The position numbers were made by a program, and so were the translations under genes. This document shows positions 17,210-25,731 of a DNA stretch of 64,000 nucleotides, one piece after another; the first letter of the stretch is position 1, and the number at the start of each line of letters is the position of its first letter. The notes beneath the pieces are model-generated. The model had not been told where the DNA came from. It saw only the letters and a list, made by a program, of their open reading frames with translations, and searched no databases. This stretch comes from SZUA-442 sp963759175 (lineage in GTDB: Bacteria; Actinomycetota; Acidimicrobiia; Spongiisociales; UBA5794), in assembly GCA_963759175.1 (NCBI GenBank), contig CAVWXP010000007.1, positions 248,001 to 312,000 on the forward strand, in the 5' to 3' direction.

Positions 17210-18086
17210 GTGGAGTGGTCGATCGCCGGTAGGAACGTCGTGGTGACCGGGGCGAACTCGGGCATCGGGTTTGCCGTGGCCATCGCCCTCGTGCGGGCAG
17301 GGGCGTCACACCACCATCGCCGTGCGCGACATGGACGCCGGCAGGGCTGCGGCCGATCGCATCCACGCAGCGACCGGGGAGGACGTCGCAACCGAGCATC
17401 TCGACCTCACGGATCGGGATTCCATCGGCGCCTTCGTGGAGCGATACACCGCCGAACACGACGACCTGGGCGTCCTCGTGAACAACGCAGGCGGCATCTT
17501 CGGATCGCGGAAAGTGACGGCAGCGGGCTTCGAGATGACGCTCGCAACGAACCATCTCGGACCCTTCCTGCTCACGCACGACCTCACCCCACTTCTGTGC
17601 GCGTCGGCTCCGGCCCGGGTGATCAACGTCGCGTCGTCGGGTCACGGTTTCGCCGCAGACGGCATCCGATTCGACGACATCGAGTTCTCGTCGAAGTACT
17701 CGATGCGCGGAGCGTACGGTCAATCGAAGCTGGCGAACATCTTGCATGCACGGGAGTTCGACGCCCGGTACGGGAAGCTCGGCGTCCACGCCTTCTCCAT
17801 GCATCCCGGCCTCGTGGCGACCGATATCGGACGCGGCGGGGACTCACGGATCGCGTCGGTGGTGTGGCGGATCACCCGATGGAGGCAACGTACACCCACC
17901 GAGGGCGCCGACACCGCCGTGTGGCTGGCGACGTCGCCGAACCTCCCGCATCCCCCCGGCGGCTACTTCGAGGACCGCGAGGAAGGGCGCTCGACCCGAT
18001 GGGCGCGCGACGACGAACAGGCTCGGCGGCTGTGGGAGTACAGCGAGGAGTTGCTGGGCGTGACGGGTGAGGCATCGACGCCATGA
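17210..18086 (+). pseudogene. frameshifted short-chain dehydrogenase/reductase
   Basis: The N-terminal Rossmann segment (VEWSIAGRNVVVTGANSGIG, then VALVRAGA) is read from a GTG at 17210, but the rest (HTTIAVRDMDAGRAAADRI, NNAGGIFG, active-site Y-x-x-x-K in YGQSKLAN, PGLVATDIGRGG) lies one base out of frame. Skipping the T at about 17306 joins the two halves as ...RAGA-HTTIAVRD..., exactly as expected for a retinol-dehydrogenase-like SDR of about 290 aa. The single base is either a real mutation or a sequencing error. No good start exists inside the second half, so the gene as given lacks its NAD(P)-binding loop. Its stop overlaps the flippase-like gene (ATGA). Confidence 0.8.
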
Positions 18087-19396
18087 CCGAACCACGAGAC
18101 CCCACGGCACCCGGCGACCCGATCGCTGGCGACGCCCCGGCCGGGATACCGACGAGACACCGTCAGCCGTGGTGGCGGCAGGCGATCTCGATCGGCATCA
18201 CCGTGCTCGTGCTCGTGCTCGTGTTCGGATTCGTGATCCCCCAGTTCTCCGACTACCGGGCGATCGTGGACTACCTCGCCGACATCGATCCGTTTGCATG
18301 GATCATCCTCGCCGGCGTGTCGCTCGCCTTCCTGGTCGCCTACCCGGTCGTCCTCACGACGGTCATCCGGACGCTGCGCCTCAGGGAGGCGTTCGTGAAC
18401 CACATGACCGGAACCGCCATCACCAACACGCTGCCATCGGGCGGTGCCATCGCCCTCGGTTTGAACTACGCCATGTACCTGTCGTGGGGATTCACGCCGC
18501 CGTCGGTGACTGCGGGCCTGCTCGCCGCAGGCGTATGGGACTGGTATGTGCGCATCGCCCTGCCGGTCCTCGCCGTCGTGGCGATCGCCGTGTTCGCCGA
18601 GGCGCTGCCGTGGATGTGGTTCGTGACCATCGGGGGCACGGCGTGGGTCGCCTTCTCGGTGTGGATCGTCGCCATGCTCCTACGGAGCCAGCCAGCCGCC
18701 GAGTCCATCGCGCGGTGGCTCGATCGCGTGGTCGCCCGTGTCGCCGGATGGTTCCACCGCGAACCGCCAGACACCTTCGGCGGTGTCATGCAGTTCCGCA
18801 GCGACCTCCGGTCCGTCATTGCGAATCGAGCGTGGCCGCTGACGGCTGCGACAGTCGGGAACCACGTCGCGATGGCCTCCCTCTACACCGCATCGGTCTA
18901 CGCCGTCGGTATCTCCCCATCTGAGATTCCCGTTCCGTGGGTGGTGTTGTCCTTCGCCCTCGGTCGCTTCCTGGTGATGATCCCCATCAGTCCGGGCGGC
19001 CTCGGTCTCGTGGATCTGGGGTGGATCGGACTGCTCACGCTCGGATGGCAGACGACGAATCCCGGCGTGCCGGTCGATACCGACGCCATCGCGGCGGGCG
19101 TGTTGCTGTTCCGGGCGTTGAGCCTCTTCCCGCCGATTCCGATCGGCATGGCATCGTGGCTGTACTGGCGATTCGACAAGTCCTGGCGCCAACCCTGGCA
19201 GGAGGTTCGTCGGGGAGCGACATCCGAGACGTCAGAAGGGCCAGCCGCCGGCGAGCTCGAACCCGACGATCGCATGGACGGCCACGGAGAGCAGGAGCCA
19301 CAGACCCCAACCGGAAGCCATGGTGGCGACGGCGCGCCCGGTGGAGAAGTCCATACCCTCCCGAACGGCGATCACAGCGGCGACGAGCGACCATAG
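18083..19396 (+). CDS. lysylphosphatidylglycerol synthase TM region/UPF0104-type flippase-like protein
   Basis: 437 aa. Eight or so membrane helices between residues 30 and 370, with NTLPSGGAIALGLNYAMYL and ISPGGLGLVDLGWIGLL, two blocks typical of the MprF-type membrane domain family that flips lipids or glycolipids. No aminoacyl-transferase domain is attached, so it is the stand-alone type. The start overlaps the dehydrogenase stop by ATGA. The last 55 residues (GATSETSEG... to the end) are polar, low in complexity, and antisense to the Yip1 gene over 165 nt, so this tail may be a product of the overlap rather than a conserved domain. Confidence 0.82.
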   Translation: MTEPRDPTAPGDPIAGDAPAGIPTRHRQPWWRQAISIGITVLVLVLVFGFVIPQFSDYRAIVDYLADIDPFAWIILAGVSLAFLVAYPVVLTTVIRTLRLREAFVNHMTGTAITNTLPSGGAIALGLNYAMYLSWGFTPPSVTAGLLAAGVWDWYVRIALPVLAVVAIAVFAEALPWMWFVTIGGTAWVAFSVWIVAMLLRSQPAAESIARWLDRVVARVAGWFHREPPDTFGGVMQFRSDLRSVIANRAWPLTAATVGNHVAMASLYTASVYAVGISPSEIPVPWVVLSFALGRFLVMIPISPGGLGLVDLGWIGLLTLGWQTTNPGVPVDTDAIAAGVLLFRALSLFPPIPIGMASWLYWRFDKSWRQPWQEVRRGATSETSEGPAAGELEPDDRMDGHGEQEPQTPTGSHGGDGAPGGEVHTLPNGDHSGDERP

Positions 19397-19756
19397 GGCC
19401 CCGACGAATCCGAGCCACGGGATCACACCGATCGCAAGCGGGGCGTAGGCGAATCCGATCACTCGCAGCATCTCGCCGTAGTCCGATGTCCCCGAGAACA
19501 CGCGTGTGCCAACCAGCAGGGCGACGCCGGACCACACGAGCCAGCCCATCAGTCCGGTCACGACACCCGTGACGAACCCGACGAAGACGTTGACGTCCGT
19601 CGCCGCGACCGAGCCGAATCCTGTCAACGCAGTACCGATCACCACAACCGCTGCTGCCTGTCGATTGAGGGTGGGGTCCGCCTCGACCTCGTTGTACAGG
19701 TCGACGTCGAGCAGGGCGGCCTGGACATATCTCCGGATGAACGGTGGCGCCTGCAT
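19232..19756 (-). CDS. Yip1-family membrane protein
   Basis: 174 aa. Five hydrophobic helices and the pattern F-I-R-R-Y-V-Q-A-ALLDVDLYNEVEADP followed by FGSVAATDVNVFVGFVTGVVTGLMGWLVW and YGEMLRVIGFAYAPL match bacterial Yip1-domain proteins, whose function is unclear. The ATG at 19756 was chosen over a TTG at 19786 because the family motif begins there. The 3' end runs antisense through the C-terminal 55 codons of the convergent flippase-like gene. Confidence 0.8.
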   Translation of the reverse strand: MQAPPFIRRYVQAALLDVDLYNEVEADPTLNRQAAAVVVIGTALTGFGSVAATDVNVFVGFVTGVVTGLMGWLVWSGVALLVGTRVFSGTSDYGEMLRVIGFAYAPLAIGVIPWLGFVGALWSLVAAVIAVREGMDFSTGRAVATMASGWGLWLLLSVAVHAIVGFELAGGWPF

Positions 19757-19798
19757 CACCCCGAGTATGGCGTCAGTGCACGCCAACGCCCCGCGAGG

Positions 19799-20659
19799 TC
19801 ATCCCAGATCGTCGCGCCACGTGCGGATGGCGGTACCGATCTCGTCCGGCGAATCCTCCTGGATGAAGTGCGAACCGGCGACGGTCACCTCGCGCTGTCG
19901 GGGGAACGTCCGTGCGAACTCGCGCTGGCGGCCGACGAGGATGCTCCCCGGTTCCGCGTTGACGAACAGCTTGGGTATGTCGGTCTCGGTCAGCCATGCG
20001 GCATACGCCGACACGATGTCGTGCACCTGCCTCGGCTCGCCCTCGATCGGGATCTGGCGGGGCCACGTGAGGGTGGGGCGCCTGGATTCGCCAGGCTCGA
20101 GATACGGCGCCCGGTAGGCGTCCATCTCCTCGTCCGACAGATCCCTCATGATCGAAGCCGGCAGGATCCGCTCCACGAAGATGTTCTTGTCGAGGACGAT
20201 GGACTCGCCGGCGTCGCTGCGCATCGCCTCGAAGACGCCACGAGCCGCATCCGGCCAGTCCGACCACTCGACGGGCATGACGATGGCCTCCATGTAGGCG
20301 ATGCCCCGGACCCGGTCCTGATGACGTCGTGCCCAGTCGAACCCGAGGGCGCTGCCCCAGTCGTGGATGACCAGGGTGACGTCATCACCCAGGTCGAGAC
20401 GGTCGAGTAACGCATCGAGGTGGGCTCGATGCTCGACGAAGGTGTACGACCCCGGCCCCGACTCGACGAGCTTGTCGGAGTCGCCCATCCCGATGAGGTC
20501 CGGGGCGATGCATCGGTAGGCACCAGACAGATGCGGGATGATGTTGCGCCACAGGTACGACGACGTCGGGTTGCCGTGGAGGAACACCAACGGTGGCCCC
20601 TCCCCCGCATCCACATAGGCCATCGTCGAGCCGTCCACGACCATCGTCTGCTTGTCCAT
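19799..20659 (-). CDS. dhaA: haloalkane dehalogenase
   Basis: 286 aa alpha/beta hydrolase with the full dehalogenase set: HGNPTSSYLWRN with halide-binding Asn30, HDWGSALG with nucleophile Asp100 and halide-binding Trp101, catalytic acid Glu124 in YMEAIV, and base His264 in GSHFIQEDSPDEIG. The Asp-His-Glu triad with Asn/Trp halide pair is that of subfamily II (DhaA/LinB/DmbA). It hydrolyses carbon-halogen bonds of alkyl halides to alcohols; mycobacterial homologues are common and their natural substrates mostly unknown. It stands alone, 42 nt from the Yip1 gene. Confidence 0.92.
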   Translation of the reverse strand: MDKQTMVVDGSTMAYVDAGEGPPLVFLHGNPTSSYLWRNIIPHLSGAYRCIAPDLIGMGDSDKLVESGPGSYTFVEHRAHLDALLDRLDLGDDVTLVIHDWGSALGFDWARRHQDRVRGIAYMEAIVMPVEWSDWPDAARGVFEAMRSDAGESIVLDKNIFVERILPASIMRDLSDEEMDAYRAPYLEPGESRRPTLTWPRQIPIEGEPRQVHDIVSAYAAWLTETDIPKLFVNAEPGSILVGRQREFARTFPRQREVTVAGSHFIQEDSPDEIGTAIRTWRDDLG

Positions 20660-20715
20660 CGTGACCTCCCGGCGCGCATCGTAGCGACGAGCGCTTCTCG
20701 CTGTGCGAGACTGCC

Positions 20716-21423
20716 GTGGTGACGGTGATCGAACGCGGACAGGGCATCGCTGCGGCGGCGGAGGCGACCGGTGCGACGATCGTCATCGACACCTTCCGGG
20801 CCTTCACCACCGCTGCCGTCCTCCTCGATCGCGGTGTCGACCCCCTCTACCTCACCGCAGACGTGGACATCGCCCGAGACATCGCACGGCACGAACGGGC
20901 GATCCTCGTCGGTGAGGACCTCGGCGTCCGCCCTGAGGGATTCGACCTCGGCAACTCGCCCGCCGAGGCGCTCGCCGCCGATGGCCTGGCCGGGCGGTGC
21001 GCGGTGCAACGATCGACGGCCGGGACCCGATCCCTGATCGCTGCGGTCAGAGCCGGTGCGGCACCGGTGTACGCCTCGAGCCTCGTCGTCGCCTCGGCCA
21101 CAGCGCACGCCGTGGCCAGTCGGTCCCGGGTGACGATCATCTCCGCTGGGCTCCATGGAACCGAGCGGGCGGTCGAGGACGACCTGACCGCTGACCTCAT
21201 CACCGACCTCCTGGCCGGAACCGCCGATCCGTCGGGAATCGCCGCCGCCGTCGCCGCCACCGAGCGTGCCGAGCTCCTGCGCCGGGCTCCCTGGTCACAT
21301 CCGGACGACGTTGCGATCGCTGCCCACGTCGATCGCTACGACTTCGCCATGGAGGCACGGCTCGACGATCGCGGCCACGTCCGACTCATTGCCACCGTCG
21401 AGGTCGGCGACGCAATGGACTAG
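20716..21423 (+). CDS. comB: 2-phosphosulfolactate phosphatase family protein (ComB-like)
   Basis: 235 aa. IVIDTFRAFTTAAVLLDRG, GFDLGNSPAE and RSTAGTRSL are the conserved blocks of ComB, the Mg-dependent phosphatase that makes sulfolactate from 2-phosphosulfolactate in coenzyme M synthesis. Many bacteria without coenzyme M carry homologues whose true substrate is not established. No comA or comC is adjacent, so the assignment is to the family only. GTG start at 20716; single gene between a divergent dehalogenase and a small unknown. Confidence 0.82.
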   Translation: MVTVIERGQGIAAAAEATGATIVIDTFRAFTTAAVLLDRGVDPLYLTADVDIARDIARHERAILVGEDLGVRPEGFDLGNSPAEALAADGLAGRCAVQRSTAGTRSLIAAVRAGAAPVYASSLVVASATAHAVASRSRVTIISAGLHGTERAVEDDLTADLITDLLAGTADPSGIAAAVAATERAELLRRAPWSHPDDVAIAAHVDRYDFAMEARLDDRGHVRLIATVEVGDAMD

Positions 21424-21450
21424 TCAGGCTGCGGTCCCGACAAACCCTTC

Positions 21451-21478
21451 TTGGCATCTCGGCCGAGAGCGATAGCGT
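21451..21478 (+). promoter_or_regulatory. sigma-70-like promoter candidate
   Basis: TTGGCA at 21451 and TAGCGT at 21473 are 16 nt apart, 54 nt before the start of the small gene at 21532. The match is moderate and based on pattern only. Confidence 0.4.
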
Positions 21479-21531
21479 ATGGGCAGGCTTTGGGAACCAG
21501 TGGAAGGCGCGGACGTCCGGAGGTATTGCGA

Positions 21532-21765
21532 ATGTCCACGCACAACACAGCACAGTCGATGGCGTTCGATGCGCCAGACGACCTCGCCGAGATCATCGAG
21601 CTTCCCGTGAGCGACGCACCGTCGTTCTACCAGCGCAACAGCGGCGCACTGCCCAGGGCAGAAGCCGGCCTCACCGATGCGCACCGTCGAACCCAGCTCC
21701 CCACACCGGAGAACACGGAGACGACGTCCATCGCGGACCGCCTCCGGTCGATCCTCCGTCGCTGA
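21532..21765 (+). CDS. small protein of unknown function (77 aa)
   Basis: 77 aa, cytoplasmic, acidic in the first half (DAPDDLAEIIELPVSD) and ending in a basic helix (SIADRLRSILRR). The ATG at 21532 has GGAGGT 8 nt upstream, strong support for translation; an upstream extension lacks this. No family recognised. A second small frame follows in the same phase directly after its stop. Confidence 0.65.
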   Translation: MSTHNTAQSMAFDAPDDLAEIIELPVSDAPSFYQRNSGALPRAEAGLTDAHRRTQLPTPENTETTSIADRLRSILRR

Positions 21766-21840
21766 CGCGACACGATCGACCAAGCGCATGACGATGAAGA
21801 ACCCCTCAAGATTCGGCTCCCGCGCGCCGATACAGCGGCC

Positions 21841-22011
21841 ATGAAGCTGTTCAAGCGCAACACCTCAGACGAACGGCGTGAGGATCGTGACTACGACCAG
21901 GCGGTCAATGACCGGATGAAGTCCGTTCTCGGGCGTTCAACCGATCACGACGAGGCCGAGATCGTCGAGCAGCGCATCCGCAACATGTCGTACGGCACGA
22001 ACAAGCGCTGA
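21841..22011 (+). CDS. small charged protein of unknown function (56 aa)
   Basis: 56 aa (MKLFKRNTSDERREDRDYDQ to RIRNMSYGTNKR), rich in Arg, Asp and Glu, probably helical. It is in the same phase as the 77-aa frame, which ends 75 nt upstream, and open sequence connects them, but the only start is the ATG at 21841 and no good ribosome-binding site precedes it. Codon usage fits the GC-rich background. Real gene status is uncertain. Confidence 0.4.
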   Translation: MKLFKRNTSDERREDRDYDQAVNDRMKSVLGRSTDHDEAEIVEQRIRNMSYGTNKR

Positions 22012-22128
22012 CCCCCGACGCACGGACGGGCCGCACCGGCCGGTCCGATCGATCGGCGAGCCCGGGTGACCCGGCTGGCCGATCCGTCGCGTTATGACAC
22101 GCTGTGAATTCATCTGCCCACGTTGCGT

Positions 22129-22155
22129 GACCGCACGTCATCCATCACGTATGAT
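22129..22155 (+). promoter_or_regulatory. promoter candidate for the DivIVA-domain gene
   Basis: A perfect TATGAT -10 box at 22150-22155 is preceded about 16-17 nt earlier by GTGACC/TGACCG. Transcription would start about 20 nt before the GGAGGA ribosome-binding site of the gene at 22180. The -35 match is weak. Confidence 0.45.
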
Positions 22156-22179
22156 GTCCGTGGGGCAACAGGAGGAATC

Positions 22180-22839
22180 ATGGAGCTGTCGGGACGCATG
22201 ATCGAGGACCGTCGATTCGGAACGTCGATGCGCGGCTACACGAAGGCCGAGGTCGACGAGTTCCTCGCCGCCGTGGGTGCACACGTGTCGTCCGTCGAGG
22301 AGCGGCTGGCCATCGCCGAGGCGAAGGCGACACGCTCGCGTGACCAGCTCGAGTCCCTCCAGGACGACCTCGAGGCCAGGATCGCCGATGCCCGCCAGGC
22401 TCGGGCGACCATCCTCGACGAGGCACGGGCCGAGGCCGCAGCAATCACCGCACGCGCCGGTGCCCCCGGCTCCCCCGATGGGTCGAGGGCCGCCTCCGTA
22501 CTCGCCGAGGCGGAGGCCAAAGCCGCGCTCCGTCTCCGCGAGGTCGACGGGATCGTCGAACAGGCAAGGACTCGGGCACAGCGCATCGAGGCCGAGGCCG
22601 CCGCCAACGCGGAGCAATCGGCAGCTGAGGCGGAACGTCTGGTATCGGACGCCAGGCGCGAGGCGAAGCGAATCCGGCAGGAGACCGAGCGGTACCGAAC
22701 CGAGATGCAGTCGCACCTCTCAGAGGTGCGGGGCATGCTCGATGCGGCTTCAGCCGCGGGATCCGACGACGGGGAGATCGTCGTCGACCTGCGGGACGAT
22801 GTCACGTCCCCGGCTCCAGCGCCCGACTCGACTCGCTGA
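22180..22839 (+). CDS. DivIVA-domain coiled-coil protein
   Basis: 219 aa. Residues 1-33 hold the DivIVA-type head (DRRFGTSMRGYTKAEVDEFLAAVG), followed by a long Ala/Glu/Arg-rich coiled coil from about 35 to 190. DivIVA proteins sense curved membrane and organise polar growth or septum formation in actinobacteria; this one is shorter than Wag31 and may be a paralogue such as SepIVA-like. The ATG at 22180 follows GGAGGA at ideal distance; an upstream ATG at 22123 lacks one. Convergent with the TetR gene, 6 nt apart. Confidence 0.85.
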   Translation: MELSGRMIEDRRFGTSMRGYTKAEVDEFLAAVGAHVSSVEERLAIAEAKATRSRDQLESLQDDLEARIADARQARATILDEARAEAAAITARAGAPGSPDGSRAASVLAEAEAKAALRLREVDGIVEQARTRAQRIEAEAAANAEQSAAEAERLVSDARREAKRIRQETERYRTEMQSHLSEVRGMLDAASAAGSDDGEIVVDLRDDVTSPAPAPDSTR

Positions 22840-22845
22840 GCTGGT

Positions 22846-23433
22846 TCAACCCGGGCCGAGCTCGCCCACCAGCCCGCGCAGGACGAAGGCGTTCACATCA
22901 GCGGCGAGGCCGGTCCGCGTGATCCGCCCCCGCTCGTCGAACCATCGATCGATCGTGTTGAGCACGGACAGCACGTAGATCGCTGAGAGGCGCGGTTCGG
23001 TCGTGGGAGCGAAGGCGCCGGTGACGACACCGGCGGCGATCGTGTCGACGAAGACACCCTCGTAGCGGTCGCGGGTGGCAGCGATCGAGGCACGAATCCC
23101 CGGCTCGAGCACGTGGGTCTCCGACAGATAGGTGCGCGCCTCGGATCGGTGGTCGAGTACCACGTCGATGTGTCCGGCCACCAGCAGCCGAAGCACCGAC
23201 TCCGGCCCCTCCCCCCGCTCCCGAGCCGAGTTCGCCGAGGCCTCGAAGAATGCTGCACCGCGCTCGATGACCGCCACGAGGAGCTCCTGCTTGCCCCCGA
23301 CATGGGCGTAGATCGACGAGCCGAGGATCCCGAGGTCGTCACCGAGATCCCGCATCGACGTCCCGTGGTATCCGTGCGTGGCGAATCGCCTGCCCGCGCC
23401 CACGATGATGTCCTCGCGCGTGAGGCGACTCAT
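22846..23433 (-). CDS. TetR-family regulator of the phenylacetate operon
   Basis: 195 aa. Residues 1-47 form the TetR helix-turn-helix (REDIIVGAGRRFATHGYHGTSMRDLGDDLGILGSSIYAHVGGKQELL); the rest is the ligand-binding/dimer domain. It is the last gene of the paaABCDE operon, its ATG overlapping the paaE stop (ATGA). By position it should be the pathway repressor, probably released by phenylacetyl-CoA as in other PaaR-type TetR proteins; the palindrome at 27070-27083 before paaA is the likely binding site. That link is an inference. Confidence 0.85.
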   Translation of the reverse strand: MSRLTREDIIVGAGRRFATHGYHGTSMRDLGDDLGILGSSIYAHVGGKQELLVAVIERGAAFFEASANSARERGEGPESVLRLLVAGHIDVVLDHRSEARTYLSETHVLEPGIRASIAATRDRYEGVFVDTIAAGVVTGAFAPTTEPRLSAIYVLSVLNTIDRWFDERGRITRTGLAADVNAFVLRGLVGELGPG

Positions 23434-24491
23434 ACGTCGTAGGTGAGTTCGACGTCGGCCGACACCGGGTGCGATTGGCACGTGAGGATCTGGCCGGCGG
23501 CCACCTCGTCACCGTTGAGGCTCCAGTTGCGATCCATCCGGACCTCGCCTGCGGTGACCACGGCCCGACACGAGGCGCACGCCCCGCTGCGGCACGAGAA
23601 CGGTCCCTCCGGTCGGACGGACAGGACATGATCGAGGATCGGCGCCCCATCGGGATCGACGATCACGGTGGACGTCCGGCCGTCGAGCGTGAAACGGACA
23701 ACGGAGCCGACGGCGTCATCGGCGGCGACGACCGCGGGACCGTCGCCGGCAAAGAACAGCTCGTCGTGGACGCGGGCGTCGGGAACGCCGCGCTCATCGA
23801 GGACGCCTCGCGCCGCATCGACGACGCCACGCGGACCGCACAGGAACCACTCCTCGATCGTGTCTGCCGCAACGACGCTCGCGAACAGGGCGCGGAGCTT
23901 GTCCTCGTCGATGCGTCCCTCGAACAGCGGGACTGCGTGGGTCTCCCGGCTGAGGACGTGAACCACCATGAACCGATCGGGGTACCTGCCCTTCAGGTCA
24001 TCGATCTCGTCGAGGAACATCACCGACCGGCCCTCGCGATTGCCGTACACGAGCGTGAACTCGCTCGCCGGCTCGTCGCGCAGCGTCGAAGCGATGATCG
24101 AGAGGATCGGGGTGATGCCGCTGCCGGCGGCGATCGCACCGTACGAGCGGCGTTCCCTGGCGTCGGGATCGTGGCAGAACTCGCCAGCCGGCGGCGTGAC
24201 CTCGATCACGTCCCCCGGTCGGAGATCCCGATTGGCCCACGTCGAGAACGTGCCACCGGCGAGATGCTTGATCCCCACCTCGAGCACGTCGGTTCCCGAG
24301 GCCGAGCAGATCGAATAGCTTCGGCGAACATCACGGCCGTCGATGGTCGATCGCACGATGAGGTGTTGACCCGGAACGTGGGTGAACAGGTCGGCCTTGT
24401 CCGGCGGAACCACGAATCGCACACGTACGGCGTCGTCCGTGAGCCGATCGACGGCATCGACAGTGAGGGGATGGAACTCGACGGCAGCCAT
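23430..24491 (-). CDS. paaE: phenylacetyl-CoA epoxidase reductase subunit PaaE
   Basis: 353 aa. FAD domain (VPGQHLIVRSTIDGRDVRRSYSICS), NADPH domain (AAGSGITPILSIIASTL, LVYGNRE, WFLCGPRGVVD) and a C-terminal plant-type [2Fe-2S] ferredoxin domain with the cluster motif C-R-S-G-A-C-A-S-C and a fourth Cys near the end (LTCQSHPV). PaaE passes electrons from NADPH to the di-iron centre of PaaA. The ATG overlaps the paaD stop by one base. Confidence 0.93.
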   Translation of the reverse strand: MAAVEFHPLTVDAVDRLTDDAVRVRFVVPPDKADLFTHVPGQHLIVRSTIDGRDVRRSYSICSASGTDVLEVGIKHLAGGTFSTWANRDLRPGDVIEVTPPAGEFCHDPDARERRSYGAIAAGSGITPILSIIASTLRDEPASEFTLVYGNREGRSVMFLDEIDDLKGRYPDRFMVVHVLSRETHAVPLFEGRIDEDKLRALFASVVAADTIEEWFLCGPRGVVDAARGVLDERGVPDARVHDELFFAGDGPAVVAADDAVGSVVRFTLDGRTSTVIVDPDGAPILDHVLSVRPEGPFSCRSGACASCRAVVTAGEVRMDRNWSLNGDEVAAGQILTCQSHPVSADVELTYDV

Positions 24492-24970
24492 CAGATCTCC
24501 TTGAACTGGTCGAAGGGCTCGCCACACGACGTGCACACGAGCATGCGTTTGCACGCCGTGGATGAGAATTCGGCGATGACCCTGGTGGCAGAGGAGGCAC
24601 AGTTCGGACACAGCACCTCGGCCACGACGTCGATGGCCGAACCGGGAGGCGCGATACCGAATCCGGCCAGTTTGCGCTTCGCCTCGTCGCTCATCCATGC
24701 GGTCGTCCACGGCGGGTTGAAGACGGTGGCGACCGTTGCGTCGTAGCCGGCTTCGGCGAGGACGGTCCGCACATCCGACTCGATCACTTCCATCGCCGGA
24801 CACCCCGAATAGGTGGGGGTGATGGTCACGGCGACACGACCATCGGCGTCCACCGCCACATCGCGGAGGATGCCGATGTCGGCGATGGTGAGCACGGGGA
24901 TCTCGGGGTCGGTCACCTGCTCGAGGATCGCCCTGACCGATGCCGCCGTCGGCATCGTGCGGCTCACCAT
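24491..24970 (-). CDS. paaD: phenylacetyl-CoA epoxidase accessory protein PaaD
   Basis: 159 aa. N-terminal MIP18/DUF59 domain (ILEQVTDPEIPVLTIADIGILRDV, TPTYSGCPAMEVIESDV) and a C-terminal zinc-ribbon-like part with CPNC and CTSC pairs. PaaD (PaaJ) is thought to help build the iron-sulfur or di-iron centres of the epoxidase. Several starts are possible near the paaC stop: ATG 24970, GTG 24967 (GTGA overlap) and ATG 24955; the first is given. Confidence 0.92.
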   Translation of the reverse strand: MVSRTMPTAASVRAILEQVTDPEIPVLTIADIGILRDVAVDADGRVAVTITPTYSGCPAMEVIESDVRTVLAEAGYDATVATVFNPPWTTAWMSDEAKRKLAGFGIAPPGSAIDVVAEVLCPNCASSATRVIAEFSSTACKRMLVCTSCGEPFDQFKEI

Positions 24971-25731
24971 GTCAGCCCCGGATGGGACCGCTGCATCCAC
25001 TGCATGTCCGCGAGGAGGTGGCCCAGATACTCGGTGTGCACACCGAATCGCCCGGTGCCGGCCTGGTAGGTGTCCGCCGGTCTGGCGAGGGTCGCTTCCT
25101 CCAGGACCGCATCGACCGTTCGCTCCCAATCGCCGCGCAGGTCGGAGGAGAGCGGGGTGATGCCCTCGTCGGCAAGCTCCCGCTCGACGTCGTCGCTGGT
25201 GCACAACTCGGCCGTGAACCGCCACAGGCGGTCGATCGATCCCTGGACCCTGGCGTGGCTCTCGGGGGTTCCGTCGCCGAGGCGCACGATCCACGAGGAG
25301 GAACGGCGCAGGTGGTAGGTGGCCTCCTTCAGGCCCTTCCCCGCGATGCCGGCGAGGCCATCGTTGGGGGAGGCCGCCAGACGCCGCCACAGCGGCACCT
25401 GGTAGGCATCGAAGAAGAACTGGCGAACGGTCAGGTACCCGAAGTCCGTGTTGGGTTGCTCCACCAGCAGGGCGTTGGTGAAGGCCCGTTCCGATCGCGT
25501 CATCGCGAAGTCGTCCTCGGTGCGTCCATCCCCCTCCACCGAACCCGCGAGCGTGTACAGGTGGCGGGCGATGCCGATGTGGTCGAGGCCCGTGTTCGCT
25601 ATGGCGAGGTCCTCCTCGAGCTCGGGCGCATGCGAGATGTACTCGCCGAGGCGCTGTCCGAGAACGACGTTGTCATCGGCGAGGCGGACAAGGTACGTCC
25701 CGAGCGGCGTTGCGGTGGTGAGCGTGTTCAC
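24964..25731 (-). CDS. paaC: phenylacetyl-CoA epoxidase structural subunit PaaC
   Basis: 255 aa. Ferritin-like four-helix protein; LADDNVVLGQRLGEYISHAPELEEDLAIANTGLDH, RQFFFDAYQVPLW and KGLKEATYHLRRSS are conserved in PaaC, which binds PaaA and keeps it stable but has no catalytic iron of its own. The GTG start overlaps the paaB stop (GTGA). Confidence 0.94.
   Translation of the reverse strand: MNTLTTATPLGTYLVRLADDNVVLGQRLGEYISHAPELEEDLAIANTGLDHIGIARHLYTLAGSVEGDGRTEDDFAMTRSERAFTNALLVEQPNTDFGYLTVRQFFFDAYQVPLWRRLAASPNDGLAGIAGKGLKEATYHLRRSSSWIVRLGDGTPESHARVQGSIDRLWRFTAELCTSDDVERELADEGITPLSSDLRGDWERTVDAVLEEATLARPADTYQAGTGRFGVHTEYLGHLLADMQWMQRSHPGLTW

Noticed and set aside
21763..21765. TGA between the two small frames as a second selenocysteine codon
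   Set aside because: The upstream protein ends in a normal basic tail, no CxxC-like motif surrounds the codon and no hairpin follows.
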